This document shows positions 15,101-26,100 of a stretch of DNA of 64,000 bases, in pieces. The notes beneath the pieces were generated by a model. The model did not search any database and was not told the DNA's origin. It saw only the letters and a program-made list of their open reading frames with translations. The translations under genes were made by a program, and so were the position numbers. The stretch's first letter is position 1, and the number at the start of each line of letters is the position of its first letter. Source of the stretch: Antedon mediterranea (Eukaryota; Echinodermata; Crinoidea; Comatulida; Antedonidae). The stretch is taken from positions 12,523,201-12,587,200 of the forward strand of contig NC_092670.1 in the NCBI RefSeq assembly GCF_964355755.1, read 5' to 3'.

Positions 15101-15150
15101 AAATGAAGTGAAACAGCTGACTGGATGTGTTCTCCATTAACTCGTTTCAT
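3134..15150 (-). CDS. TAF5L: TAF5-like WD40 subunit of SAGA/PCAF complex, 15 exons
   Basis: TAF5L is a structural subunit of the nuclear SAGA-type (GCN5/PCAF) histone acetyltransferase complex. Coding exons, high to low: 15150-15082, 10284-10166, 9707-9629, 9521-9443, 9200-9071, 8734-8616, 8119-7930, 7580-about 7404, 6544-6438, 5963-5770, 5237-5124, 4351-4297, 4179-4057, 3887-3830, 3251-3134 (stop TAG). All joins are GT-AG and phases agree, giving about 576 aa; human TAF5L is 589. The N-terminus MKRVNGEHIQSAVS matches the vertebrate start MKRV. Residues about 60-200 are the TAF5 N-terminal helical domain. WD40 repeats run from about residue 262 to 540, with GH...WD signatures such as TLRGHSGPVYDC, YFATGSKDRSARLW and LRIYAGHFLDVD. 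The RNT motif after the last WD and the LYFAS-like blade favour TAF5L over TAF5. The exon 8 donor is uncertain by one base. Introns hold LINE, MITE and SINE debris. It is divergent from the BMP gene. Confidence 0.95.
3695..3775 (-). repeat. tRNA-derived SINE fragment
   Basis: Read on the minus strand, this has a tRNA A-box-like stretch (CTTTGTGGTTACTTGCC) followed by a B-box-like GGGTTCAATACTG. The same arrangement recurs at 58345-58446. The spacing suits a pol III SINE head rather than a functional tRNA: no closed cloverleaf is evident. Confidence 0.45.
4485..4660. mobile_element. Small hairpin-forming element in TAF5L intron 11
   Basis: The arms ACAAATAATGAAT...AATGGTACAAATAA and their reverse complement fold on a centre of AACGAGGCAAAGCCGAGTT. 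The outer arms extend to both sides, giving about 175 bp in total. A 3' end of the CTCTGTCTACAC MITE family (GTGTAGACAGAGCTTA) lies directly beside it at 4440-4456. It is probably a MITE remnant and does not code. Confidence 0.6.
5694..5757. repeat. Poly-G and poly-A homopolymer tracts in a TAF5L intron
   Basis: A run of about 14 G at 5695-5708 is followed, after ACAATACATCTTTAATAAA (similar to the end of the 59542-60088 element), by a run of about 15 A. This is probably the worn end of an inserted element. Homopolymer lengths are assembly-sensitive. Confidence 0.5.
6725..7357 (-). mobile_element. 3' end of a non-LTR retrotransposon (LINE)
   Basis: On the minus strand the frame 7357-7154 encodes a LINE ORF2 C-terminal tail (YILGGDSIAICKESETFFDL, then FCKQYTRAAWEKRS, stop). 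It is followed by a 3'UTR containing GGATGCACCAC and GCCACCGATGCAAAGGTG, and by an AATAAT-type repeat tail. The plus-strand copy at 11095-11790 shares both the C-terminal peptide pattern (ENETLGKIFDFYCKKYLMKA) and the 3' end, so they are the same family. It sits in TAF5L intron 8, is truncated at the 5' side and is inactive. The clade is not assigned. Confidence 0.7.
8385..8455 (+). repeat. tRNA-like SINE fragment with B box
   Basis: The sequence GTGGATTCGAATCCAACGC is a good pol III B box (GGWTCGANTCC), preceded by a degenerate A-box region. It lies in TAF5L intron 6. The surrounding sequence is not a full tRNA cloverleaf, so a SINE remnant is the better call. Confidence 0.4.
10350..10410 (+). 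repeat. GC-rich repeat, left member of an inverted pair in TAF5L intron 1
   Basis: This contains GGATCAGGTGCCGTTTTCGG directly followed by CCACCTCGACTT. An inverted, almost identical copy lies at 14758-14833. The shared core is at least 31 bp without mismatch, then diverges gradually. The pair encloses about 4.4 kb of nested repeats and lies wholly inside the intron. The members could be the ends of one large element or two independent inserts. Confidence 0.65.
11095..11790 (+). mobile_element. LINE 3' fragment with (AATA)n tail
   Basis: The frame around 11231 reads ETVNNFLFKCSSLNSVRQ, the Cys-containing C-terminal motif of LINE ORF2. It continues with ENETLGKIFDFYCKKYLMKA near 11345-11410. 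The 3' end reads GTGTGACACCGATATAAAGG and then AATAAATAAATAAATAAA. Internal stops show decay. It is the same family as the minus-strand copy at 6725-7357. Confidence 0.7.
11915..12040 (+). repeat. Short tandem array, about 41-bp unit
   Basis: Three to four diverged units share the core TACAATCGGAATTAAAAAAT followed by CCTAAATACTA. The array lies between two LINE fragments in TAF5L intron 1. No coding or regulatory sign was seen. Confidence 0.55.
12060..12480 (+). mobile_element. Degenerate LINE reverse-transcriptase fragment
   Basis: Translation shows the terminal reverse-transcriptase motifs: LNINKTKEI near 12134, then KVKEVEIVNNYKYLGVVFD at 12210-12266, then RLYCLRKLGSF near 12313-12345. 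Frames are broken by stops and shifts. Because it lies downstream of a separate LINE 3' end at 11.1-11.8 kb, it is a second insertion. Confidence 0.65.
12676..14408. mobile_element. Long-TIR non-autonomous DNA element in TAF5L intron 1
   Basis: The left arm (12676-12775) reads TCGAAGCGGCCGCC, then TTTGTATGGAACGCCATGTG and CGCTTT...GATTGTCGTTG. The right arm (14325-14408) is its reverse complement with few changes. Each arm carries GCGGCCGC, rare in this AT-rich region. The inside is mostly a 75-bp tandem array (13125-13625) plus AT-rich filler with no transposase frame. It is therefore a foldback-like, non-coding element of about 1.7 kb. No clear target-site duplication was identified. Confidence 0.7.
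13125..13625 (+). repeat. 75-bp tandem array (about 6-7 copies)
   Basis: Units share CATACTATCGAATCTTTATA, then CAGTATTGCAATAATAATTT, then ACGTACGGTATTGCCGAAT and TATATCTCATTTA. Copies differ by small substitutions and deletions. A 67-codon open frame across it (13378-13581) is a product of the repeat and is not a gene. The array forms the core of the element at 12676-14408. Confidence 0.8.
14758..14833 (-). repeat. GC-rich repeat, right member of the inverted pair
   Basis: This is the reverse complement of the repeat at 10350-10410, with core AAGTCGAGGTGGCCGAAAAC followed by GGCACCTGATCC. It lies about 250 bases from the TAF5L exon 1 donor. Confidence 0.65.
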
Positions 15151-15172
15151 CTTCGTAAACCTGTTATTCTTT

Positions 15173-15205
15173 TCATGATTCTGCATGCAAGCTGTGGGCT
15201 GCCAT
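15173..15205 (-). promoter_or_regulatory. Short upstream ORF in the TAF5L leader
   Basis: An ATG at 15205 opens an 11-codon reading frame (MAAHSLHAES) that stops at TGA, 22 bases before the TAF5L start at 15150. If transcription begins upstream of 15205, this uORF could lower or tune initiation at the main ATG. The main start was chosen because MKRV is the conserved TAF5L N-terminus. The transcription start is not visible from sequence alone. Confidence 0.4.
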
Positions 15206-17283
15206 TTTGTTCACGGTGGTTTTATGAAAAGCGCCACCAACGAAAAAATAAACTTTAAATTCTCTCTCAACATACATAACACCGGCTTATTATTACTGTA
15301 TTATAGCATGGAGTATTCTTTACTCCATGATTATAGTCGAGGAATTTAAATTAAAAGTGTTACCTAAAATTAAAGCATATGTCAAAACGAAAAATATGTA
15401 TTATAGCATTATTGGCTTTATGTTTTGTCTAAACTTCACCACAAATTTATCATTAGGGCCTATTAATAATTTTAATTGGATCTACCAATTAGGTCAGCTG
15501 CTGTTGATTCCTTGTTTTAATGTACGCAGCTCTCACAACATACAGAAATTAAAAGAGTAAACTTAATGTTTAAAGTACTTCCTTTAATATGCACCATCCA
15601 CAATAATGTCAACATTTGCAAAGTAATTCCAAAACAAAGTAAAATCCCAGAGATATCCAATAGTAATAAAGTGTAAATAATAAACTGTAGAGCTAGAGAA
15701 AAATAATAATAATGGCTGCTTATGCACTTGCACAAACCTGGTACCCTTGCACAGGCAAACAACAACTGACCAGAACAAAAGAAAATTAGGACAAAGGAAA
15801 ACAAAGGAGAAACAGCCCACTGTGCACACTTGGCAAATAATATGTAAATGAGAATGCAAATAAGAAAGTAACAGAAGAAATGAATATTCATAGGGCAGAA
15901 ACTTCTAGAATATTATGAACTAAAGTAATATAAAATAAATACATGCACTCTGCAGTAACAATAATTTAATAATAGGCATGACATTTTTACAATGTAGGCC
16001 TAATTTTCGAAGTCGTTTCCGACATAGGCCTCTAATAATTATAAGTTCGTTCGATTTAAGGAAGTGGCAATGTTATGACGTAATAATATGTCCGCCCACT
16101 CAAGGAAATAATTAATTAAACTATATAATAATATGCTATTTGATTAATACAGTCAACTTTTTCCAAAACAACACCCACTCGGTAAAACATTTTATCAACC
16201 CGCAAAAACGTAATCAAATTGTTACCGGGCCGGCCTAAATTTAATATTAGGCCACTTCATAGTAGGCCTAATGCATCATGTCATTTGATGTTTATGTACT
16301 AGCCTGACAGAAGAAGAGTTATATACTACTGTATATACAGCTCAGTAGTTATCCTCATGCCGTGCTTGGCTTAGGAACAGACTCAACACAGCCACCATTC
16401 AAATGATATGAAATCTCCTTTTGGAAATGGTTTATAAGTGCTTTTGTCCATCTCTCTCTGTAAACATGTTTTTGTTAGCCGTGATTTCTTCCAAGTAAAC
16501 AACAATAATTTTAGCTATAGGAACCGCGTGTAGAACCACAATGACGAATATTGGAATGCACGGACAGACAAATAGAATACCTACTGTATAACCGATTGTT
16601 AATGGAATGTAGGCCTAAAACACAAAAGCAAAATAGAATATGACATTCTTCGCGCCTCAGTGTGTGCTTAGTTATTTCATGGATCATAAAGTCAGAAATG
16701 TACAGATGAAGATGAAGTTACCGTTTATTTCTCAAGAGATTAATCGCCATAAATCACATTGACAACAATATAACAATACAAAAGCACTCTCGTGTTGCCA
16801 TCATTTTGGTTTAAATTAGTGTCGGTATGATTTCCAAAACATTTCCATTCGAAGTTTGCATTTTGTATGCTTAGTTAATTCGCATAGGGGAGAGGGATCT
16901 AGAAATTAAAAGGAGCTTATATAGCTTAAAATCGAATAAAGCATACAAAACCAATACAGAAAAAAGAAACGTGAGTATTGGCCTACCTACCACACTAAAA
17001 ATCATGTTTAATCTTTAATCGTTAAATGATTTGCATATGATACGTTTAGTTTCATCAATCTTCCCGGATGACGTTTGAGAAGTTTGTTATTTATGAAATT
17101 ATTCAAGTTATTGAATAGGCCTAATTAAAATCTGCATTCTTCTGTAAACAAAACGTTTAATCTCATATCTCGTTTTTGACGCTCTACCTGTGAAATACAG
17201 TTCGCCTTTCGTTTTTCAAACGTGTGAGGTCTAACATTATATCAGATATACATCGAAGTTTGGAAGTTTGGACGTGTTAACAT

Positions 17284-17475
17284 TTGGTTCCCCGTTTGGA
17301 CGCAAACGCACGGACGTCAAACGCGCCGCAATTTGACCACTTAAAAAGCGATAGATCATCCAAGACCAATCACAAGTGAAGCGACAGGTAATGTGGATGA
17401 GCTATCTCGTCGTGATTGGTCAATTTTGCCTCGCGCTTGCGTCTTTGCGCTGCGTCCAAGTGGTAACCAACCTTT
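17284..17475. mobile_element. MITE with GGTTCCCCGTTTGGACGC-type TIR
   Basis: The left end (GGTTCCCCGTTTGGACGCAA) and right end (CTGCGTCCAAGTGGTAACC) are inverted. Both are followed inward by GACCACTT/ATTGGTCA-like subterminal blocks, as in the 510-735 element. It is about 190 bp and non-coding. A GTGTGAACACACCTTTAGG-type end of another family sits close downstream (about 17531-17550). Confidence 0.6.
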
Positions 17476-18184
17476 ATTACTGATTACACACGAGTTCTTA
17501 CGTATTTAACTAGGATATGATATAGTGCATGTGAACACACCTTTAGGAAAGAAGTTACACACATGATGCATTCATGCGATCTTCTGATCTGTGCGTGTCA
17601 TATTATTTATTAATGCATAAGGACTCATCTCAGGGAAAGCATCTGTCTACAGGTTTCTTCACGCGCGACCATAAATCAGTTTCGACGTTCGTCATAACAC
17701 TGTGATTGTAAGCCCGGTGTTTAAACCTTATTAACAATTTGTCAAATAAACACTCTTTGTGTGATCGGGCCATTAGTGTACATGTTAAAGCATTAAATAA
17801 ACGGTCAATGTTTTCAACACGTCCATTTGTAGTACATATCAGCCGAGATAAGGAATAGTGTTATTTTAAAAGTCACTTTATTGAACTTCAACAAGTGTTG
17901 AAGCTGATTTTGATTAATACAGTTTATGATTATTATCAGTATTCCGCATCATAGGCTAGTTATTGTCTTTTTTATTTAAGTAGTATATTTATGAAACGTC
18001 GTGTGTGCCAAAATATTTATCACCGTCGCATTTGATTTTGTCATCGTCAGGCATTAGGGCTTTAAATTGCGACGACCAAGACTTTTGCACATGCGAATTT
18101 GGTTTTACTGTCGTTAATACTACTTTTTAAGTGGAGGAAAAATTAAAAAATAAATGTATTGTTCTTCCATGTTTATACCTACCT

Positions 18185-18255
18185 CTCGAGTGGGACTCCA
18201 ACCCATCACTTCCAGATCACCAGCCAGGCGCAAGTCATCTAGACCATCTTATGAT
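18185..18255 (-). repeat. tRNA-like SINE fragment
   Basis: On the minus strand, GATGGTCTAGATGACTTGCG resembles an A box and GATGGGTTGGAGTCCCACTC a B box, at tRNA-like spacing. There is no complete acceptor stem, so a SINE remnant is more likely than a tRNA gene. Confidence 0.4.
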
Positions 18256-19949
18256 TCAACTTAACTCCCTTGGGCACAACTAGTTGGTTCTATAATAATA
18301 ACAGTAATATAACAATTGTAATTAGAAATACCATTAAACTCCATCAACGTTTATTTTGTTTACTCAAAATATAAACAAAAACAAATGACGGATTTAACAA
18401 CATTCACACGTGGCCCACACCTGACCTTCGACCTTCATAACGAACTGCAAAAGTAGCAAAAGGATTACTATTAATGAGGACTCGCAACCACAAATTAGAA
18501 AAATTACACAACTGTCGTTTTAACGTATATATCCTGTCGTACATCCATTCAAAAAAATTGTTGTTTTTTTTCTTAAAATTATTTAATAGATCAATTCACA
18601 ATCATATTTTAAAATACAAGATACAAATCAAAATAAGAAGGAACATATTTCCAAACTTGATTTACGAGCATTTTACTTGTTATTTTAAAACATTTATTAA
18701 TTATCAATATTAATAATGTTATCCGTTCATGAATTTGAATAATATGTTGTTGAATAAAACTTACAATATTGATTGTATTGCCATTTGGATTGTATGACAA
18801 TTTAGTAGGGTAAACCATGAAGCATCCAAGGCCTGTTTATACAACATACTGATTAGAGGTACCGTGTGATTAAGAAAATTGATATGAGAGATAACGTTTA
18901 TTTTTATGGCATATGATGTCAAATTAAACATTTGTTAATAAATATTATTTCAATTTGATCATGAATGGTATAAAATTGTTATCATTCGGGGCTCAGAATT
19001 TCAAGTTTTATTATCCCATACAAATATTAAGAAAAATTAGCAAGTAGTCATTCAGAAGAGATCCTGTGATACTTGGTAAATCAAGTAAGTATAAATAGCA
19101 ATGAATTTGCGAGGGAGTAGTTGAAAAGGCTGCTGGCTTTTATTAAGATAATATGTCAATCGACAGATACATTACAGTATATTTTAAAGAACAACATACA
19201 GCAAGAAGGTATATTATTGATGATCTGATTTCAATTATGTCATTTTTGTTATAATTGTTCATGTCATTTTTGACGTCTGTAATCCTGTACTTGATTAAAA
19301 CTTCTGGTTCGCGGAAGATGATCTAATACGTCACATGTGTAAACCCTAACCAAATGATTTACACCGAATTTAGCACCAGAAAATGTTGAGTTCTGCAACA
19401 AATCGAACTGTATACCTGGGTTGTTGGGAAACAAAGCAATAATGATCATTATGATATTGTGCATAATTAATCACTTAAAAAAAAACTATGTGACAACAAA
19501 ATACCGTAAAAAGATGCCAATCTAAAAAAGGAGACATTTTCGAAAAGAAGCCTCCTCTTTGGTTTGCAAAATAAATCTCGAAAAGAAGCCCCTCTCGAAA
19601 AGAAGCCCACCCAAGATTCATAAAAAAAAAGAAGCCTGGGTTTTGCGGTATATCCACGCTTTATTCCCACTTGGACGCAATGCAATGACGCACCGACAAC
19701 GCAAAGTGACACTTATGATGGACAGTCCTTATATGGAAAGTACCTATTTTGGACAACAACAGCGCCCTCAACACATATAAAGGACAGGAAAACATCATAA
19801 TCGACAAAATAATAAATTCTCTATAATGGACAGATTTCACCAACCCCACTCAAAGAATATCTCCAATCATTATATGACGCAATGGATCATCCGTCAGTGT
19901 GAACCAAGCTTATTATTATGAGGTACACGCAGTTTTTCACAAATCATTC

Positions 19950-20030
19950 TCAAACTTTATGTGATATAGACACGATAACGCAAATCACACTTTTTTGTCA
20001 AACTAGTTTGATAGTGTGGACAGAGCTTTA
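19950..20030 (+). mobile_element. Partial copy of the AAGCTCTGTCTACAC MITE family
   Basis: This retains the right end, CAAACTAGTTTGATAGTGTG followed by GACAGAGCTTTA, and an internal AAATCACACTTTTTTGTC. The left TIR is lost or very diverged. See the intact copies at 51571-51729, 52959-53100 and 62980-63114. Confidence 0.55.
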
Positions 20031-23000
20031 GCATTGCATCCTAGTTTGAAATTTAGAATATTAAATATCCACTTTTTGAATGTGAATAAGATACATTGAT
20101 CAAGTATTCGTTTTACGTTTTTAGCGAATTATGTTACAATATATTTTGTATCACTTTATTAAATTAGATTATAACTAACAATTTTTGAACAGTATATAAC
20201 TGGTAAAATTTTAGGCCATGTCCGATTCAATTTTAACTAATTTACAGTGATACCACCCACTCAAATAAGATAGACTGACCAGCAATCACGAATGCGGCGA
20301 ATAGGCCTATAGGTTCTGATCACAAATCAAAATGTTGCTGTTTTTCCTCTCTCTTTGAAATGTTAACACGTAAAAACAATTTCCAAAATCATCATCTTCC
20401 ATAGAGTCTTACCCATTTGTCATAGAAATATCGTGACAATTCTCAAGTGACTCAATGAGTTGATTTACAACTTTACTTCTAATTCGAAAACTTGCACGAT
20501 TTGAAATTTCTTTATGGACGCGTTGAAAGAAAGTACACTAAACATATCGTTTTTGCCTTTGTTTTTTTCCAATAAACAATGACGTCATTGATTAACTTTA
20601 ATTCAGAGTATTTGAAATGTAAACTGATTTAAAACCTTATTTCTATACAAATTACCAACCTACGGTTTCCATTTAAGGTCATGCTTTCTAGAAAAATTAT
20701 GGTAGTGATTAGCCCAGGATTAGAACCCACCCTCTCAGACTATCTAACAATGACATAAATGGGTATATTCGGACAGAGTAAAACCCGTCCTTTCAGGGGC
20801 CACCCGATTCGATGCACACCTGTGAAAGGAACCACCTCTGATGTTGAGAATATTGTGCACTGTTATGTTAAGGGTTATACTGTCTCAACGTTGTGTGGAT
20901 TGTACCGTCCTTCATTTTCCACTTTCGGGATAGTTTTTCGTGAACAATCTCAACAACAAAACTGTTAAAATAAAGTACAGTAGCATTATTATAATGAAAG
21001 AAGTGAATTGAGTTTTCATTTTCGTGATGCGGCATTAGAAATTTATCTGTCCCCCATTTATAACAAAACCTATGTATGTTTAGGGGCGGCAGCCTCTTTT
21101 TATTGGACAGGGGCGGGGATTGATTTGGCATAATTAATATAATAGATCATCGTTGTAGAATACTATAATTAATGTCAGTATATATGATCTATACTGCAAA
21201 TTTGTCATTATTTTGATACGCACAGTGTGAAGCTGTTAAATATTTAGTGATATGTATGTTTTTATTTGGTAATTGCCCTCCTTTGTTTGATACCCCGGAG
21301 TGGCAATAGTCCAATGTCAATATTAATCAGAATATATCCCAGGGAGTCTTTTTTGTTGGTAACGCATGGCTATAGTTATTATACAAGAACATTTTAGCAA
21401 CAATGACGTGTGATAAAAAAAGAGTCATTGTTGTTACAAAAATTGGCATATTATGCTGATTTAGACTTGCCCCAAAGTATGTAGTTATTGTCTTTTTTAT
21501 ATTAGTTAACCAGTCAGGGTTTCGATTTTGTTTTTCTAAAAACTACGTTTACGACAAGCTCAAGTAGTATATACATGAAACGCAATATGAAGAATTTTCC
21601 TCATTTGTTCTTCATTAGACCTATATACCTTTAAACCACGAAATTTATTTAAAGGTAACCTTTAGAACGAAAATGTAATTAAAGTTCGTCTGTGGTTAGA
21701 AATAAATTAAATGTATATTATTAAACACGTCTTCTTCTGCACAATGCTTTCTTGTATACCAACTCCTGTATTCGACTCCGATAGAAAAAACTAAACAGGG
21801 ATCGTGGTTATACGCCTACAATACGTGTTTTTGAACATTTACCATTTAAACAGTTTATCATTTATATTTTTTAGATTAATCAGAGAAGTGTGAAAGTGCA
21901 TATATTTAATTTTTGTATTTTTATGTGAATTTTTTATTTTTTAACTTTGAACAAACGGAAATAATTTCAAGGCATGTACTTTACTGAATACAAAAATATA
22001 CAAAATATGAAATATTGCTTGTACCTTTTCTAAAATATTTACGTTAATTTATTTAAGTCAGAGAAGAGTAATAATGGCATTTTACTCTTCACATGATCTT
22101 CTTAGTGAATTAAGAGGTATATAATAATAATAGGCATGCAATTTCAACGAACAGATTTAACTACACTGAAACTTGTTACCTATAATATATTGTAAACGTT
22201 TAAAAACTGTAAACATACCGTAAAGTTTTATTGAACATTTTTACTACTGTATTTAAGAGGCAAGATGAACAGGGTAAAGAATAATTTACTCAGCAGAAAG
22301 GGGAGCAACAAGTTTGTTTCTTCTCGTTATACAAAACGTTAACATGTCTGAAAAGTATATTAAGTCTACATTTTAAGCAATTGACTAGTGACAAAACAGA
22401 GTAGAATTTATTTAGCGGAAACGACAGTGTGTTAAACTCAGAATCGAAAATCCGACCTGAGGTTATTCAGGAGCAATGTATAATTGAATAATAAGCGAAA
22501 GGGAATTCATTTCAACAGCAGAGCATGTAGAATCTCTTCGTAGGCCTTACAAGTACAGAAAAAGCAACAGCAACAATGCTGTGACGAGAAGAATACTCCC
22601 CTCATAAGGGCTTGTGTAAAAGGTGTGGAGTAACATACACAAGAACTCCCCTGCTGTCAGGGTATGTTTTGTTCATTAGGAAATTCGACAATCTACCTGC
22701 TGTATCTCGTTATTTTTCAAGGTGGTTGTAACTCATATGGCGTTTTAGCTGAGTTACAATTCGCAAACGATACACAAGTTGTTCGGAAGTCGATCGTAAG
22801 GGGTCAAATGACGTACTGTGTTTTGAACACATGCATGTAAGGTGTTAGAGAATTCAGTTAGAAAAAAATAACAAGAAGCGTGGGAACAGTATAAAAAAAG
22901 TTGTGGATTTTTTTATAACGGATTTAACAGACTTCGTGATTAATGTTGTTGAATTGTCTGTCAACAAGTATATGTCTCATTTGCATTATAACGGAATTTA

Positions 23001-23031
23001 GAAAAGTGCGTGATTGTTCCTCCCTCTTTAC

Positions 23032-23097
23032 TTTATAAAGAGTGTTAACACTTTGGAACAATAGGACGGGGAGGAGTCTTTGTTTTGTTATTATAAG
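23032..23097 (+). promoter_or_regulatory. Two TATA-like boxes upstream of the BMP start
   Basis: A consensus-like TTTATAAAG lies at 23032-23040, and TTATTATAAGG at 23088-23097, which are 111 and 54 bases before the ATG at 23151. Either could position transcription about 30 bases downstream. The first has the better consensus and would leave a leader of about 85 bases. A purine/pyrimidine-rich tract, GGACGGGGAGGAG, lies between them. This is a candidate core promoter, inferred from motif and distance only. Confidence 0.4.
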
Positions 23098-23150
23098 GCA
23101 GCCTTCTTTTTCATTTTGCCACCAGTTGGCTCTTTCGTGTTCACATAATC

Positions 23151-26100
23151 ATGGCGCTTGGAATTAAAGCAAAACAGTGTCTGTTTTTATTTTCATTTCT
23201 GTGTGTTTTTTACACAACAAATGCAGTATTTTATACTGGTCCTGTTTTAGATCGTTCAGCAAGGGATTTAAGCGAAATGGAATATGTTATTCTAAAAGGA
23301 CAGGAGAAGAAAGATATGCAGCGGGAAATACTATCAATTCTTGGGTTATCGAGACGTCCACGGCCGTTGTCGCACCAGAATAGGGAACATACCTCCGCGC
23401 CAAAGTTTATGTTAAATTTATACGAATCTTTGAATACGTTACAGGAAGGGGAAGAAGTGGACGATGATGAAAGTTATATAATTGATGGCACGCCGCAACT
23501 TACCGTTGAAGCTATGAGTGGCACTCAATTTAACTACACTTATAACGAAGTTAACGCAGTGAATGCGGCTGATACAATCATTAGTTTACCAGGTATGTCC
23601 GTTATGTAGATCTCATGTTTACTGTATTCCCTTTTTGTAGACTTTATTTTCAGTCTTTAAAAATAATGTAAATTTTATGTTGACTTTATTTTATGTAAAT
23701 GTTATGTACAGTTTATGCATTTTCTATGTACAGTAACTTTATGTAGATTTTTTTGTAAATATGCTGATTTGTATGTAGGTTTCATAGTTTTTGTTAAAGA
23801 TGACAACATCATGTGACGTAGAAAAAGTCTTCTGAGGATGTTCTTTTTTAAAAACTATATTTATGTGTCTCTGTTGGCCTTCCATACTCACTGTAGCTTC
23901 ATTTTTCTTGGATGATAAATATGTTTATAGCTGAAAAAAGAGTAGTGGGTATACCGTATGAAACACCGAATACCGTTAGGACTTATTACACCAGCATACT
24001 GTAGGATGTAAACTACTAAACTGTAACAGTGCTACGCGTCAGATTGATACTACCCAGTATGACGCGTTTGGATAATACCTCCCAGTGCGACGCGTTAGAC
24101 ACTACCCAGTATGACGCGTTTTTGACAATACCTCCCAGTGCGACGCGTTTGATTGATGGATTTTGTGTCAAATCATAGCAGATTTAAATTTATATTCTTG
24201 GTTTAAACAACGTATGGCTAAACGTTTTACATTTACTGGACGAGTTTGATTGGCCTACTGCTAGGTGTACCGTAAAATATAAAATGACGTAATCGGATAA
24301 TAGGACTCCATCTGTTAGATTTTTGATGTATTTATGATTGCTGCTTTATATCATTTTCAGATGTAGGCCTATTGTATATAGTTTAAACTTGACGTGAACC
24401 CATGATTTGAACACCAATGAAATCTAGGTTAATAAGAAAGGACTGCCGTTTTTTGTAGAAGCCACTTGTGTGAATAAAGAGTTACAGTATCAGTTATTAA
24501 AGCATCATACAAGAGCATGTAGTCGGTTACCTATGTTGATCTTTTGGTTGAAGTTGCAAATGTCATAATATGCATTTCAGTGGGCTAAGGCGTTACTCCA
24601 AAACCATGGTCATAATGTCATAGACCTGGCCTGGTATTTTGTCATACCTAAAAAGAGCATTCTACAGTAATCACCAAACGCACAGGTTTAGAAAAACATT
24701 TACAACAAAATAAGATGGAAATTAATTAAATTAAATCATAAAAATACAAAATAAAAACACTTTGTACCTTTACCGGACCGTATATCACAGTGGGACCAAT
24801 ATCATTTTGGAAAAGATCCAATTGTACGAATTTCTTTAGAAAGAACAACTTCCTTTCTTTTATTAAATAAATATTAATTAATTATTTTTCTAAATATTAT
24901 GCGAGAAACTGAATTTGCTGGTGATGTATTGTAATTAGTTACAAAGGTAATACAGTAACTACTGTATAATAACTAACGAAAACCCCGAGTGGTTACAGAA
25001 TTAAATTGTAACTTCTTTCTTGACCAAATTTCCACTCATGGTTCCCGTCGAGTATATCCTGTTAGTACAGTTGTTTACGTTTGACCACTTTGACAGACCA
25101 AGGCCAGGTGCACTTTATCAATTATGATATTTTTAAAGATCATTTCTTTATTACCATATTTGTTATGTTTGCTTAGTAAAAAATGAGAATATTAAACGCA
25201 GCCAAGTACAGGTTACGTTCGAAGTTGAATCATTGGCAGGTTCTTTGTACATGTTTTCCAAATTAAAGACTTCCTCAAATTAGAAACCCATTTTCGGTAA
25301 ATTGTAACCCTTTTAAGGACCTGCCACGACTGATCTAATTCGGAAATGGTGACATTCTGAAATATTTGGTACGATGTATCACAACCAAATTTATGCAAGT
25401 TTATTATGTCCATAAAATAAATATTTATATTCTTAGAAACAAACTTTTAGAAGCATTTGTAAAATCCTTTCCCAAATTTAATATGAATACCAGGTCAAAC
25501 TCGAAAATCATATTGCTTCCTTAGTTCTCCTCAAGAGAACCTCTGATGGGACCGCTTGAGAAAGCTTACTATAATCTTGCATAGGCTAAAACCTGTTTAG
25601 CAACTACATACGTACGGGGATATTATCACGTACGCACAAATGGACCAATAACCTCGGATGTTGATGACTATAGATCCGAATTAACAAGTCTGAGAAATTA
25701 GAGTAACTTGAGAAAAAATTCAGTGAGAGAAAGTTTGATGGAAATGTTGGAAGCTATATATTGTTATCCAAGGGATTTGTAACAAGCGTGGTCTTGCGTC
25801 ATAATACTTTAAAGATTAGTTGTATACATGGTGGTAATTCTTGGCCTGGAATAAAAATATGTGGAGCACAGGCAATATGTTGTTCATCCGTCGCGTTCCA
25901 ACGCGTCTAAACCTAAGTCTAAAGATCTAGTCTACCGGGTGACCAGGTCATCATTCTATCATCTTCACACCCTTAATTAGATGCTGTCAAAGAAGGTTGC
26001 ACACATTGCAGATTAAAGTGGTACACTATATCTATGAAACGCCGCCGCAACAATTTAATGATAAGATTCCAATGATAGAATACAATAATAAAAATAAAAA

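Larger units (their letters stand above)
15206..23031. other. Divergent intergenic region between TAF5L and the BMP gene
   Basis: About 7.8 kb separates the two divergent genes. It contains a MITE at 17284-17475, SINE-like fragments near 18185-18255 and 20700-20760, and a partial MITE at 19950-20030. Short frames at 15517-15891, 19264-19464 and 20759-20968 match nothing I recognise and lack supporting splice structure. BMP enhancers may lie here, but nothing in the sequence alone identifies one. Confidence 0.6.

Noticed and set aside
15517-15891. 124-codon minus-strand frame rich in hydrophobic residues
   Set aside because: Low-complexity translation of AT-rich DNA, overlaps another frame of similar quality, with no start context or domain.
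19510-19640. Repeated TCGAAAAGAAGCC words suggesting a coding repeat
   Set aside because: Only three imperfect copies, with stops in the relevant frames; treated as simple sequence.
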